A DNA stretch of 64,000 nucleotides from NCBI GenBank assembly GCA_038363925.1, contig JAQQWL010000006.1, positions 4,258,501 through 4,322,500 of the forward strand. Reading direction: 5' to 3'. Below the pieces are notes generated by a model. That model saw nothing but the letters and a program-made list of their open reading frames with translations, was not told the DNA's origin and ran no database searches. Each line of letters begins with the position of its first letter. Within the stretch, counting starts at the first letter, position 1. The stretch is from Apiospora phragmitis (taxonomy: Eukaryota; Ascomycota; Sordariomycetes; Amphisphaeriales; Apiosporaceae). Shown piece by piece: positions 23,971-36,439 of the stretch. The position numbers and the translations under genes are program-made.

Positions 23971-24844
23971 CAGACCCGTCGCGAGAAGATTGGCGGTAGG
24001 TTAATATTGTGGCAGGGCGATGCAACATTAAAAAAGGGATTACATGATTTCATTGAGGGTAAAGGGTTGGGGGTCGAATTGAATCTTAGGGGGTCCCCCT
24101 TAGCGGCTCCATGCAGATTTCAGTGGGGCTTGTTTGATGGAACAGGCTTAAGTAACCGCTGATCCTGCGAGCACCGATATCTCCGCGCAACTGGCCAGCT
24201 CCCAATTAAGTCATGTTTGATCGCCCACTCTGCGTCTTCCATGAATGCCGCTGGAAGTCATTTTCTTCTGCTTCCCGAGGGCTTTGAAAAACATTGCACG
24301 GCTGATACAATGTATGACTGATAATGGCACGCATACGCTGGCACTATCAGACTCCATGGAAACACCAGGCAGGCTAGAGAGATCCTTATCCGTCCCGGCA
24401 TGCTAAAGATGGTATTTCAGGTGAGAGGTGCTGCACCTACGATGCCTACGATGACATCACCCGCCCTTTCATGCCTGATACTCCAATGATTTTTCTATCC
24501 CATTAGTGCTGAGTTGACGACTGGATCTGCCGTATTCTCTCTGTCCCTCTCCCTCTCACCCCTGAATTATCAGTCAAAATGAATCCCCCACAACTTCCTG
24601 CTGCGGCCCGCTGTAAAATCGCTTCTGGCGAGCAGGCTCGAGGATGTGAAGAGAGGGAAGCATGTGTCTTTGGGCGAGGATTAGATTGCCTTGAACATCT
24701 GAAATCTGCAACTCTAATCAGGTGGGAATAAATGACTAAATAAGTTGGAAATAAAGGAGAGCGCGAAAGTCATTCTACGCGGTAATCAACCGTGCGGCTT
24801 ACTTGAAACTACTGTCTCGGTGTCATCATCTCGATTGGCTCATG
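23971..24844. other. Intergenic, 0.87 kb
   Basis: Promoter side of the membrane-protein gene. It contains pyrimidine-rich stretches (for example near 24540-24560) typical of fungal promoters, but no coding sequence I can support. Confidence 0.5.
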
Positions 24845-25303
24845 TCACCGTTTTGAACAAGCCATCGTAATGCCATGGCGTCTACTCCGCCGACAGGACG
24901 TTCTTGGGCCCTGGTCCTTGACCTCCAACACGAGCCCCAACATCCACGGCGTGGGCACGCCGAGCTCATGAGCCTTGGCAACAAAGAGATCCCAATCCAT
25001 CATCCCGGCGAGGCCCCGCAACGCCGCGAGCGAGTTGTTCTCCGCGAGGCCCCTTAGCTTTTGGGTCTCGATGTCACTTAATGATATATATATTCTACCG
25101 CTGCTGGCGCCACGGTCAGATCCTATCACGGGCTGGACCAGTAAGCCCATCAGATAGATCGGGCTCACAGAAAGACAAGACTGTGTATCATCTACTCGTC
25201 CGCTCGATAGAGCATACAGGTCCGAAAGCTCCTGGAAGAAGCTAGGGCTCCCGTTCTCGTGAATAAACCCCCAAGAGTCATCACCCTCAAAGATTCCCCG
25301 CAA
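24845..25303 (-). CDS. Possible hypothetical protein exon
   Basis: An open frame of about 150 codons with protein-like composition: SPSFFQELSDLYALSSGRVD, then LAENNSLAALRGLAGMMDWD, then FVAKAHELGVPTPW. It has no ATG at its 5' end, and the sequence just upstream reads AATAG, a possible 3' splice site, so an upstream exon would be needed. No known domain is recognised. It may be a gene fragment. Confidence 0.35.
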   Translation of the reverse strand: MRGIFEGDDSWGFIHENGSPSFFQELSDLYALSSGRVDDTQSCLSVSPIYLMGLLVQPVIGSDRGASSGRIYISLSDIETQKLRGLAENNSLAALRGLAGMMDWDLFVAKAHELGVPTPWMLGLVLEVKDQGPRTSCRRSRRHGITMACSKR

Positions 25304-25712
25304 CCTATTGTCATGGCCCCAGCGAGCCGGGAAGGCGATGGTGGAATGCTAGGGAGTGGTAAAGGAGGCGCCAGGAGGTAAAAGACAGACTGGTATTTTA
25401 TTTTCAAATGTCGACGGGTGGATGGAGAGCTGCGACTGGTCTAAACGTTTTCTTTCACGGCGAGGGCATATGCCTATCAAGGGTTGATGTTACCATGCGG
25501 GAAGTAAAATCTCGAAACTCAAGCGCCATGTCTTAGCTTAGAAGTGGAGATATTTTTCAGCTCAGAGCGGTCCAAACATTTGTTTAGGTGTCACCCTTAT
25601 CTTAAGCAACGCCTGCGTTTGTGGTACTGTGATCTTATGGAACCCTTACTAAATTATGCCCATATATCTAATCTTGAAAGAAGTCTGTTGGCTCTGATAG
25701 ATCCAGTTTTAG

Positions 25713-26228
25713 AAGGCGCTGTCAGTACAAATCGACAGAGCCGACGCCTTGAATGACAAATTCCAGCAATACCTTGAAGTATGCAGGACACTCACAGAGC
25801 TCCTGTCAACAGGGATCGAGTGCAACAGTGTGTCCTCCTTCTTTAGGTCCACGACCATGCTCCCGTTCGCCACTGGTGTCGCGGGCATATATAGCTGTTT
25901 GGGCGGGTAAGTGTACGATCACAGGGATTTCGGGTCCTCCATATACCTTCACGGCAGGCATATGTCATCGTTCGTAGCTGATCATATATGCACGCACAGT
26001 GTGATCTTCTCCATTACGGTGCTAAATCTGTTTATTATAATCGGCTTTGGATGGAAGGCTCATTTGACAGCGCTCGTGGGCCTGGCCCTCCTCAGCATGG
26101 CCCGCGTCGTGCTGATCGATACGGCTTCCCTGACGGACTGGCCATACTTAGGTTGCGATGTGGTCTCCTCGGTATTTATGGCTTCTTCGTCAGGTCTTTA
26201 TTCATTCTATAGCCCAAGTGCTTCGTAA
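25713..26228 (+). CDS. Putative membrane protein, last two exons; 5' part unresolved
   Basis: Exon 25713-25906 is preceded by a good acceptor (CAGTTTTAG). It reads KALSVQIDRADALNDKFQQY, then VCRTLTELLST, a helical soluble part. Donor GTAAGT at 25907 and acceptor CGGCAG at 25957 remove a 51-nt intron in phase. Exon 25958-26228 then reads through two hydrophobic segments (VIFSITVLNLFIIIGFGW and LTALVGLALLSMARVVLI) to TAA. The first exon or exons must lie upstream of 25712, perhaps around 25540-25640, but no single donor is convincing. Family not recognised. Confidence 0.5.
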
Positions 26229-27235
26229 GTCTGACAAAGGACATGGTTTAGCATGGCGTTTATGATGCTCTATATAGCGTCACCCCTTGCCTCTCGTATC
26301 AGTGGCGCAGTACAAACTAAATAAATATTTTCTGATTCGTGTATCTGGACCAACGTGGCGCCTTTTATGGGAATTTGTCGCATTAACTGCACACTTGATA
26401 CGGACAGTAAGCTTGACATCTATCTTACTTGTAACTTGTGACCCTTTCTTGCTCGTCCTATAACGAGGCAAGTCTACGGATCTCATAATTAATCGTCTTC
26501 GAGGTGAGTCCCTACAAGCAAGCTCTTCGCAGGAGATTCAATAGATAAGGATTCTTCGACTCTGGATGTCGCGTAAGCTTATCATTGCCCATATACGAGT
26601 AGTTCGAGACCTGGACGGAGTACCTCGGAACCGAGATGAGAACCTCCTAGTTTGATCGGTCGATATCTGCGCTTGATAGCCGGTACTTCTCCCGAAGCCT
26701 CGGCTTCCTTATAGGAATAGCTTCGATAGCTGGTGGGATCTATTGGCCTGGGTTGGCGAAGAGGCAGAGGTATCGAGTATGTCAGGGTCGTATTTTGAAC
26801 GGGCCAGCCGCTGGAAGAGGTCAGCACCGTGATCCTCTGCAAGAACCTCCATGTGAATGAGTAACAGAGATTTAAATTTGGAATGATTGACAATCAGCTG
26901 CCACCTCCGAATCATCATCGTGGTCAATCTACGTGAGACCTGTGCTTGGTTCCCGCATAGCCCCTGCTTATCGGACCTTCAGCGCTAGGAGGCGGCTCGA
27001 GTTTCTTTTGGATGCAGGTACCCACACACCCTCCACCATCATCTTAGGGGGACGAGGGAGGACCCGGGACAGCGAGGGACAGAAACATTACACGGGTGCT
27101 TACCCCAGTGCAGAATCCAAGGGTCTTATATTTAAATCGGTCGGACTAAAGGTTGGTATAGAGACTCAAGTGCCCCTTTTCAAGAATTGACTTTGTGTCA
27201 CACGCAAAGTGGAACTTCACCAGATGCGTGCGTTA
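26229..27235. other. Intergenic, 1 kb, with a weak gene remnant at 26582-26927
   Basis: On the minus strand between 26927 and 26582, two overlapping frames look protein-like: VLAEDHGADLFQRLARSKYD, and after a shift PIDPTSYRSYSYKEAEASGE. Together they would give a fragment of about 115 residues with one frame break. No domain recognised. The rest shows nothing. The stretch ends at the TA target of the large nested transposon. Confidence 0.3.
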
Positions 27236-27292
27236 TAACGTTGGAGACCCACCTTCGGGCCCCCCCCTGCTTCGGCCCCCTGTTAACCAGCC

Positions 27293-27956
27293 TGTTACAA
27301 CCCGACCTAACCATGCGGCTAAAAAACCCCACTCACCGGCACGGAACTACCATGCCCCGAACAGGCTACGATACCACAGCTACGGACCGCACCGCCAGCT
27401 ATACTAACACGAAGCTGGACTCTTCTTAATAACAAGTAACGCCATTACCGCGCCTGGCGATGGGGCGAACGCGCCTATAAAGCAACGGCGACCGTTAATA
27501 AGTCACGTGGCACGGTAAACGATTAGGAGAGATTACTAAGTAGCGTAGAGCGTGATTAGGCGAGATCACTAAGTAGCGCGGAGCGTGATTAGGCGAGATT
27601 ACTAAGTAGTGTAGAGCATAATTAAGAGAGATTATTAAGTAATAACGACTTAATAAAAGAGGGATTAAATATATAACGATAAATATTCTTTTACATATTT
27701 TATATAAATACTTTTTATTTTAATAATTAATTTAAATATTAATTTTAATTTATTAATAAAATAAATAATTTTAATAAAACTATTACGAATACCTTTAAGT
27801 TTATATACTTTAATTACTTTTATTTTTATAAATTATTATTTATTATATCGATAAAAACGATTTTTATTATATATTTAAATACTTTTTTATATTATTAATA
27901 TAAACCTTGATATATTTTATTAGGTTTTTTTTAAAACTTAAATAGCGTTCGTTATA
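27293..27956 (+). repeat. 5' LTR of Gypsy family 1, copy I
   Basis: Starts TGTTACAACCCGACCTAACC and ends GCGTTCGTTATA. The first ~350 bp are still GC-balanced, while the remainder is AT-rich, so mutation increases from the element edge inward. It contains three diverged copies of a unit reading GCGAGATCACTAAGTAGCG, between about 27528 and 27640. Confidence 0.9.
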
Positions 27957-28029
27957 TTTTAATTACTTTTATTTTTATAAATTATTACTTAAACCTTTAA
28001 ATAATAGCACTATAAAAACTATATTTATA

Positions 28030-31000
28030 CCTGGCTTTAGTAATACCGCCCGATAAGGAAAGACCCCTGCCGCCACCTTTAATATCTCTTAATAAGACCC
28101 TGCTATAGATATCGATAGCGACGATAGTAACGACGGGCCTACCCGATAAACGTTAGCCAAGCGAATTTAGAAACTCGAGCAAGAGAGCGCCAATTATTAA
28201 TATTATTACGCTAAGCTTAAAAAGGAACGTAATAAGCTCTTAGTTAAGGGTACCTTAAAATAGATATTTTATAATATCGATAAACTATATGAAAAAGTAT
28301 GTCTTTTTTATATAATTATTAATATTATTTAAACCTTTATTATATTAAAAAAAGGTATAAAGATTAATACGTTAACCCTTTTTAACGAAATAAACGGAAA
28401 TTTCCGAAGTTTTTTTATTTAAGTTAAAACTTATTAACGGTTTTATGAAAAAACGTTCTAAAACGCTATTTAACGAGTCGTCCACGCCGCCTCGTTTTTT
28501 AAAAATAAAATACTCGTTTAATTCGAGCCTTATTTAAATAAATTTATAAAAAATAATTAATAAGTTAAGTTATACCGTATAAAGGTATAACGTATTTTTG
28601 AAAATTACGACGGCTTCGAACAAGCCCTTAAGTCACTTTTTTAAAACTTCGACGAAAAGCGATAAGTAGAGAAGGAACTTAAAACCCTTAAATAAAAAAG
28701 ATTAGCCGCTTTTTATACGGCCGAGTTCTAACGTATTATAACTTGATTAAATTATATCGAAGTTACGAAAATTATAATATATTATTAAAAATTAAAGAAT
28801 AATGTTAAGAATAAACTTAGCCGGCTTGACGCCCCTGATAATTTTTTTATATATATAGAGCTCATTATTAAGATCGATACTAGTATATACGAACGACGCC
28901 GCGAAAAGTAGGGCGGACCTTAGCGGTAGACTAGTTAAACCTTAGTTAATATAAGGCGACCACGTTAACGTAACTATATACCGCCTAGGAATATTATAGC
29001 GTATAACTATTATAATAAGCTTATAAACCTCGATATTACTAAGTACGATAAGTAGAATAAAAAGTTACGCGGTATTTGCTATAATTACTAAAAATTAAGA
29101 TATTACGCTCGAAAATATTAGATATTAGGGAAGGATTTCCGACGAGTTTTAAAAGGATAATATATTAACGCTATTAAGGTAAAAAATACCCCTATAATAG
29201 TTATTAAAAATAATAGCGTTATTATTAAATACGGCAGCTTATCCTAGATAGCTTATTATAACGATAGGTATACCTCTTACTTAGCGGATAAGGAAGGCAC
29301 CGGATAGTTCTTTAAAGCCCCGGAAGGTGAGAAGGACCATAACCGAAGCGTCGTAATAATACGGAGGGAACGACCCCCCCCCTCATAACGAAGACAGCGA
29401 CTCAATAGACGACATTACGAGCTAATCAGAGCAACCGATAAACAACGAACGCCTCGTAGGTATATTTATAAGCGAACTAGTACACGAGATTACTAGGCCT
29501 AAAAACCTAAGGACCGACGGATGGTTAGCTATCCCCGATACCTCTTGCCCCGACTCGAGATACTTACGCTAAATACTTATTACGGCCGGCTTTAATTAAG
29601 AAATTTATAATAATTACGCCGTAAAGGACGATTTACGAATTTTTTTTATATACGAAAAATATTTTATACTTTTATAAATCTCGTGCGTATATAACGTTTA
29701 TATAAAACACCTCGCGGAAAAATTCGACACGAATAGTTTCTCCGAAAGATTAATAAATAACCTATTACGTAATTATACCCGGATTATATTATTAAAAAAA
29801 TCCGAACGTCGATACTTAATAGACGACGCGCGTACCTACTAATATAAAAAGACCTACGGTAGTTACGATAATATTACTTAGAAAAACGAGATTAAAAGGA
29901 GTATTTTAAAGACTAATACCTCGAATACGCTTAAGAAAAATCGCGAGCTTATAAACGTTTAAAAAAGAGCGCTTAATATTTTTAAAATATATAAATATAT
30001 ATTAAATAAAAAAACCCTTTTAATATATTAAAGAATTTATAAAGCGTTTATAAATTATCGCGAATTTAATAAACTTTTAAATTATTTAAAAAACCCGAAT
30101 TTTAAATATTAAGAATAATATTTCGTATAAAGAAAAATATAGAAATATCTTTATTAATATATTAAAAAACGCTTTATAAAAAATAAAAAAAATAATAATA
30201 ACGATATAAGGATTAATTATAAAAAACTATTAATTACTTATAGGAATAGCGTTTAGAAAATAAACGCCGCTTATTATAAAAAAACGATAAAAAGCGGACT
30301 AAAATAGGTCTTTATATTAAATAACGGATAATTAAGTTATTTATAAATATATTATATTAATAATAAATATAAAAAGAGTTTATATTAAAGCGTTACTTAA
30401 TAATAAAACGTAAAAAACTATATTTTACTACGAATTATTAATTACCTTAAATTCGAAAAATAAGAAAAAAACGCTTTATACCGATTTAAAACCGTCGATA
30501 AAGGATTTATAATTTATAATAATAAAGAAGTACGGAAAGAAATCGCGAACCTTCCGGTTAATATCGGAAAACGTTATAAATAAATTACGTATAATATTAT
30601 AAACGTTATAAAATATAATATAATTTTAAAAATATTTTAATTATAAATCAATAATTTTAAAATTAATTAAAAAATAAATAAATTTTAATAAAATAAATTA
30701 AGAAAAGGTTTAATTAATAGGTAGCGATTTAAAAAATAACCTTTTAATAAACTTAAAATCTTTAAAATATATATTATTATTAAAGAACTTAAGTTAAACG
30801 TTATAATAATTATATTAAAAAAGTATTAATAATTCGAAACATTTTTTAATAAAAAACTAGGAATAGGCTTACCGTTTTATATACGGTAGGATTATAAGAT
30901 ACTTTTTAAAAATAAAAAAGAACCCCTATTTATATTTATATATAAACTTAATTAAAAGTATAAGTAAGCCTTAAAAAAGTATATTACGGAAAATCTTGAG

Positions 31001-33660
31001 AAAGGAGTTATTTAACTATTTATATTATTAATAAGCTTTTTTATTCTCTTCGTTTTAAAAAAGAGTAAGGACGGGAAACCTAAATAGCGTATATATATCG
31101 ATTATTAGAAGCTTAACGAAATTATTATTAAAAACCGGTACCCTTTTTTTTAATCGGCGATTTATAAAATAAATTATTATATATTAAAATCTTTATAATA
31201 TTCGACCTCTTTAATATATATAATTTAATCCGAATTAAAAAAAAAAGAGGAATAAAAAACCGCGTTCTAAATTAAGTATAATTATTTTAAATATTAAACT
31301 ATACCGTTTAATTTAATTAACGTATTAACTAATTTTTAATCTATAATTAATTATATTTTATAAAAATACCTCGATAAATTTATTATAATTTACTTCGATA
31401 ATATCTTTATTTATTTCGAGAGTAATGAATAATACCGAAAGTATATAAAGTTAATATTTTAAAAGTTAATATTTTAAAAGTTATAAAACGTTAATTTATT
31501 AATTAATTTAAAAAAAACGAATTTTATTAACGATCCGTTACTTTTATAAAATACGTAATATTTTCGGGTAAAATTTAAATAAAACCTTTAAAAGTTTTAA
31601 TAATTAAAAAATAGTTTACGCTTATAAGCGTTCCGGAAGTTAGATCTTTTTTAAAATTAATTAATTATTACCGGATTTTCGTCCCCGGATTTAATAGGAT
31701 AGTAATATTTTTAATAAACTTGATAAAAAAGGACGAATTATTTTAATAAACGGAAAAAAAAATAAAGCTTTTTACGATATTAAAGAACGAATTTTTAATA
31801 AATTAATATTTTATGTAATAAACTCGTTTAAACTTTTTAAAATTAAAATCGATATATTAAATTATACGATTAGAGGATAATTTAATTAATAAAATAATAA
31901 CGGAAAGTTGTACCCGGTTGTATTTTTTTCGAAAAAGTTTAACGAATTAAAGTTTAATTATTAGATTTATAATAAAAAGTTAATAACTATTATTAAAACT
32001 TATAAAAAATAGAAATATTATTTTAATAAAATAATAGAATTAATTAAAGTTTATATTAATTATAAAAACTTTATAACGTTTATTATTATAAAAAAAACTA
32101 AATAAATAATAAATACAATGGTTTAAATTCTTATTAAGATTTAACCTTATTATTATTTACCGGAAAAGTAACGAAAACGGTCGCGCCGACGTACTAAGCT
32201 AACGACCGGACTATTAGGAGGAAGTCCCGCCTAAAACACGGACTATCCTTATTTACGACTAGAACAGTAACCTCACATTATTAAAATAATTAAACGTTAC
32301 GAGCCATATCCAATATAATAACGATTATGTTATTAAGTTCCGGTAACTTAATTAAACCCCCAACCCCGCGAACTACCCTAGGGATCGCCTCGAGGACCGC
32401 GACGGCCTCACCTTCTACCGAACAAGATCTATATCCTTAAGCGGTACCGCGAAAACTTTATCTAAGAATTCCACGAGCACCCTACGCACGGATATTAAGG
32501 AGTATTTAAAACTTAAAAAAGGATTATTAAGTAATTCGATTATAAAAACCTTAAATTAATTGTAATTAAGGTAATTAATAAATATAACCTTTATAATAAA
32601 ACTAAAGCTACCCGATACCGATTATACGGGGAATTATAACCGATTTTATTATGAAATAAAGTATAAAAAACTATTATATTTAATTTTATTATTAAACTAC
32701 CCTTATTAAAAAAACCCCTAATTAAGATTAATTATAATAATATTTTAATAATTATAAATAAATTTACGAAATATACTTACTTTTTATTATATAAAAAAGC
32801 GAGCGATATTAACAACCTAGCGTATATATTCCTTTAAATAATTATTAATTAATATAGGTTACCTGAAATAATTATTTTTAATAAAGATAAATTATTTACT
32901 GTTAAATTCTAGAAATTATTTATAATATAATTTAGAATTAAATATAAATTATTTATAACTTATTACTTTTAAATAAATAAATAAATCGAGCGGATAAATT
33001 AAACCTTAAAATAATATCTACACTGTTATATTAATTATAAATAAGATAATTAGGTATAACTATTATTTATAATTTAATTTATTTATAATAACGTAAATAA
33101 CGAAGCTATGCGTACCTTATTATTCCGAGCGAATTATGATACGACCTGGAAATTATTAGAAAACCTTTAAAAGGAGAGCTAGTACTAATCGCGATTATAT
33201 AAGTTAAAAAATTAAAGGAATTTTAAATTATATTATAATAAAACCTTACCTTTTTTTAATAATAAATAAAGGGATACGCTAATTAAATAAAATTAAAAAG
33301 ATTAATTTTTAAAAAAAGAGAAAAAGTTTACTTTTTATAATAAAATATTAAAATAAAACGATTAAGTAATAAATTAAACTTTAAAAAAATAAAACTATTT
33401 AAAATTATAAAAGTTATTTTAAAAATTAATTACTAATTATTACTGCTTAAAATAATATAAATACACCTTATATTTCATATTTTATTATTCGAGCTAGCGG
33501 CCGAGGAAACTTTAATCAATATATAATTAAAAATTAAAATAAATTAATATAAGTATAAAATCGACGGGATTATTAATAAAAAAAAGAAAAGACGAAGCTT
33601 TTAATACCTCGTTTAATAAAAAGGTTATTTATTAAAAAATAATATTTAAAAACTTAAAAA
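28030..33660 (+). pseudogene. gag-pol of Gypsy copy I
   Basis: Gag begins about 28040 (PPDKERPLPPP). A CCHC zinc knuckle lies near 29060-29110, reading LRGICYNY, stop, KLRYYARKY where CYNCGKPGHYARKC is expected, so Cys codons have become Tyr. The RT active site near 31391 reads YFDNIFIYF for the usual YLDDILIYS. RT thumb/RNase H follows from 31639 (VRSFLKLINYYRIFVPGFNR). Integrase core lies near 32840-33010 (LPEIIIFNKDKLFTVKF, then FRIKYKLF). Each change is C-to-T or G-to-A. The reverse-transcription machinery is clearly inactivated. Confidence 0.9.
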
Positions 33661-34362
33661 ACATTTAGCGAATATTATTAAAAAGCTACGGACGTTTAAA
33701 TAATAACTTTAAAAATCGGTTTAAAAAAGAAGTCGGTCGCGTTTTAATTAATAATATTAAAACCTTTTTAAGTTTAAACGGCTATAATAGCCTTAGACTC
33801 CCGACGTTCCTGCTTTTTTAGCTCGTTTAGGGAATATAAACCATGCTATATTAATTTAACCCCTTAAATACGAGCTATTTCTTTCTATTTACAGAAACGA
33901 ATAAGGCGAGTAACGGCCTCGTTAATCTGGCGTTAAAGCTTTAAGAAATAAGCCTCTACGGCGGACTCTTTCCGAGATAGGCGGTCGTGCTCGTTCTGTA
34001 TACGCCGTAAAAAAGATAATAAAACCCCGGTATTATTATACGTATAGTTAGTATAAATATATTCCTTATATTTATTAACGCCTTTTATTATTTTATAAAA
34101 TTACCCTTTTATAAAATAATAACTATAAAGTATGATTTCGAAACTAAATTTAAAAAAGGTTTCGATAAGGTCTGTATAACGAACAGTAAAAGAACGATTA
34201 AGCTTAATTCGAGATTTTTCGACGCGATTATTTATAATAAGTATATATTATAATAAAAGCGATAAAGAAGGAAAAACTTATTATAAATTATAATAAATAA
34301 ACGGTTAAGGTATTTATAAAGTTAATACTTTAAGGATAAAATAATTAAAAAAAGGAGAATAA

Positions 34363-35022
34363 TATTATAACTCGATTTAATTATATAATTAAAAAACCCT
34401 ACTCACCGGTATAGAACTATTATACTTTAAATAAGCTACGATATTATAGTTACGGACCGTACCGCCAGCTATATTAATATAAAATTAAACTTTTTTTAAT
34501 AATAAATAACGTTACTATCGCGCCTAGCGATAAGGTGAACGCGTTTATAAAGTAACGGCGACCGTTAATAAGTTACGTAATACGGTAAACGATTAGGAGA
34601 GATTACTAAATAGCGTAAATCGTAATTAAGCGAGATCATTAAGTAACGCGGAGTATAATTAGGCGAGATTACTAAGTAGCGTAGAGTGTAATTAAAAGAG
34701 ATTATTAAGTAATAACGGATTAATAAAAGAGGGATTAGATATATAATAATAAATATTCCCTTATATATTTTATATAAACACTTTTTATTTTAATAATTTA
34801 AATATTAATCTTAATTTATTAATAAGGTAAATAATTTTAACGAAATTATTACGAATACTTTTAAGTTTATATACTTTAATTACTTTTATTTTTATAAACT
34901 ATTACTTATTATATTAATAAAAGCGACTTTTATCGCACGTTTAGATACTTTCTCGTATTATTAATATAAACCCTAGTACGTCTTACTAGGTTTCTTTTAA
35001 AACCTAGATAGCGTTCGTTATA
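34363..35022 (+). repeat. 3' LTR of Gypsy family 1, copy I
   Basis: 660 bp starting TATTATAACTCGATTT and ending GCGTTCGTTATA. Compared with the 5' LTR it is transition-mutated along its whole length (for example CCGACCTAACCATGCGGCT has become TCGATTTAATTATATAATT). Confidence 0.9.
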
Positions 35023-35027
35023 TAGCC

Positions 35028-36436
35028 ACCTAATTTTTTACCCCTTTTAAACTTTTGTAACTTATTTATTAATTCCTTATTATTTTCTTTTAAATTTCTT
35101 TTATAAAGTATTATTATTTAATTATAAACTAATACTTTAAAGAGGAGTTTTAAAAAGCTTTAAATTATATTATAAATAATACTTTAATTAAGTAAGCCGC
35201 TTAAACATACGATATTTTTAAGTTAACGTTTTAAAACCGGGTTAAAGGTTAATACTCTTAATTAAAAGGTATAATAGATTTATAAAGGCTTAGTCTTAAC
35301 TAAGAGAAGTATTTATTATTATAAATTATTATTTAATAAGTTTTAAGGCTTCCTTTAACGCACACTTAAGTAAAAGAATTCGCCGAGCGTATCCTCTAAG
35401 CTTAAAAAGACCTCGAACTATTTAATAAAAAGTGGCTACAAGCCTTTTTATATAGGAATTTTACTATAAAGGCTTAGAGAGCTCGATTTATTAATTTAAA
35501 GCGTATTAATAAAGCTTTTATCGAAGTAATTCGGTTATAGTTTTAACGACTTAAATAACACGAAATCTAAGAAATTAAGCCGGCTAATCGTTATAATATA
35601 AACGAAGTAAAGGTTTTAAAAGGTATCGAATTAAACGGTTTAATACTTAAAAGTATTAAAACCCGGTTTATTAAAAGAAATAGCTTAGTTTAAAAGCTTA
35701 GACCTCTTTTATCGAATACGTATTTATTTAAGGGTATATATTACCTTTATTAATTATTTTAAGAGTAGAACCGTTTAAAAATAATAGTTTCCTTTTAATT
35801 TAAATTTTTTAAAAAGCTAGTAGTTTACCGTAACGGAAAATAGATAAATAACGAATGAGACGGCTATCGAATAGCTCGAAAAGATCTTTATCTCGAATAC
35901 CGCCCGGAGGACCCTTCGGAATACCGGCTACTTGTTATAAATAGCTACGGAAGCTATAAAACGACCGATTTTATATATTTATACTTCCGTTATTGTATTC
36001 GCCTTTTTTTACCCTTTTATATAACCTATATTTTATAGCCTCTCGATTTAACCGTTTTTAGCGCTCTTAAATCGGTATATTAAAAAGTACTCGAAAATTT
36101 AAACTAATTAACGAACTTAACGGTAATCGGTAAGCGATATTTCTTTTAATACTATTAAAAGGCACGTTTAGAAATATTCTCGGGCTAAAATATCCGAAAT
36201 AGCTAAACGGTAACCGGTCTTTAGCCGGTAAATATAATAAAACTACTATTAAGCTCGTATTTATTAGAAAACATTGGTTCTACGACGGCCGATCTTATTA
36301 AGACAGGGCCTAACGGGTTTAATAAAGCTTTTTATACGCCTCGGAATACTATTCGTAGTTCGAATATTATTTAATCGATTTTAAAAAAATCGAAAAAGTT
36401 TAAAAAGTAAGTACGACTTAGTAACTTATTAAAAGA
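35028..36436 (+). pseudogene. Transposase of the Pogo/Tan1-like element (RIP-inactivated)
   Basis: Plus-strand reading with stops. WLQAFLYRNFTIK near 35432 is the CENP-B-type DNA-binding end. KPANRYNINEVKVLKGIELN near 35575 is the first catalytic block, normally NMDE, with Asp changed to Asn. FTVTEN near 35825 and EWLEKIFIPNTARRTLRN near 35870 follow, then the LQPLD-like region and LKSVY. This matches the Pogo branch of fungal Tc1/mariner transposases (DDE_1). The C-terminus is separated by the Fot1/Pogo insertion at 36440 and resumes after 38288. Confidence 0.85.
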
Positions 36437-36439
36437 GTA

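Larger units (their letters stand above)
27293..35022 (+). mobile_element. Gypsy LTR retrotransposon family 1, copy I (full length, RIP-mutated)
   Basis: A 7.73-kb element with two LTRs of about 660 bp. Target duplications are CAGCC (27288-27292) and TAGCC (35023-35027), which differ only by one C-to-T change. Order on the plus strand is LTR, gag with a zinc knuckle, protease/RT, RNase H, integrase, LTR, the Gypsy order. All frames are interrupted, so it is immobile. It lies inside the Pogo/Tan1-like transposon, right after its left inverted repeat. Confidence 0.93.
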
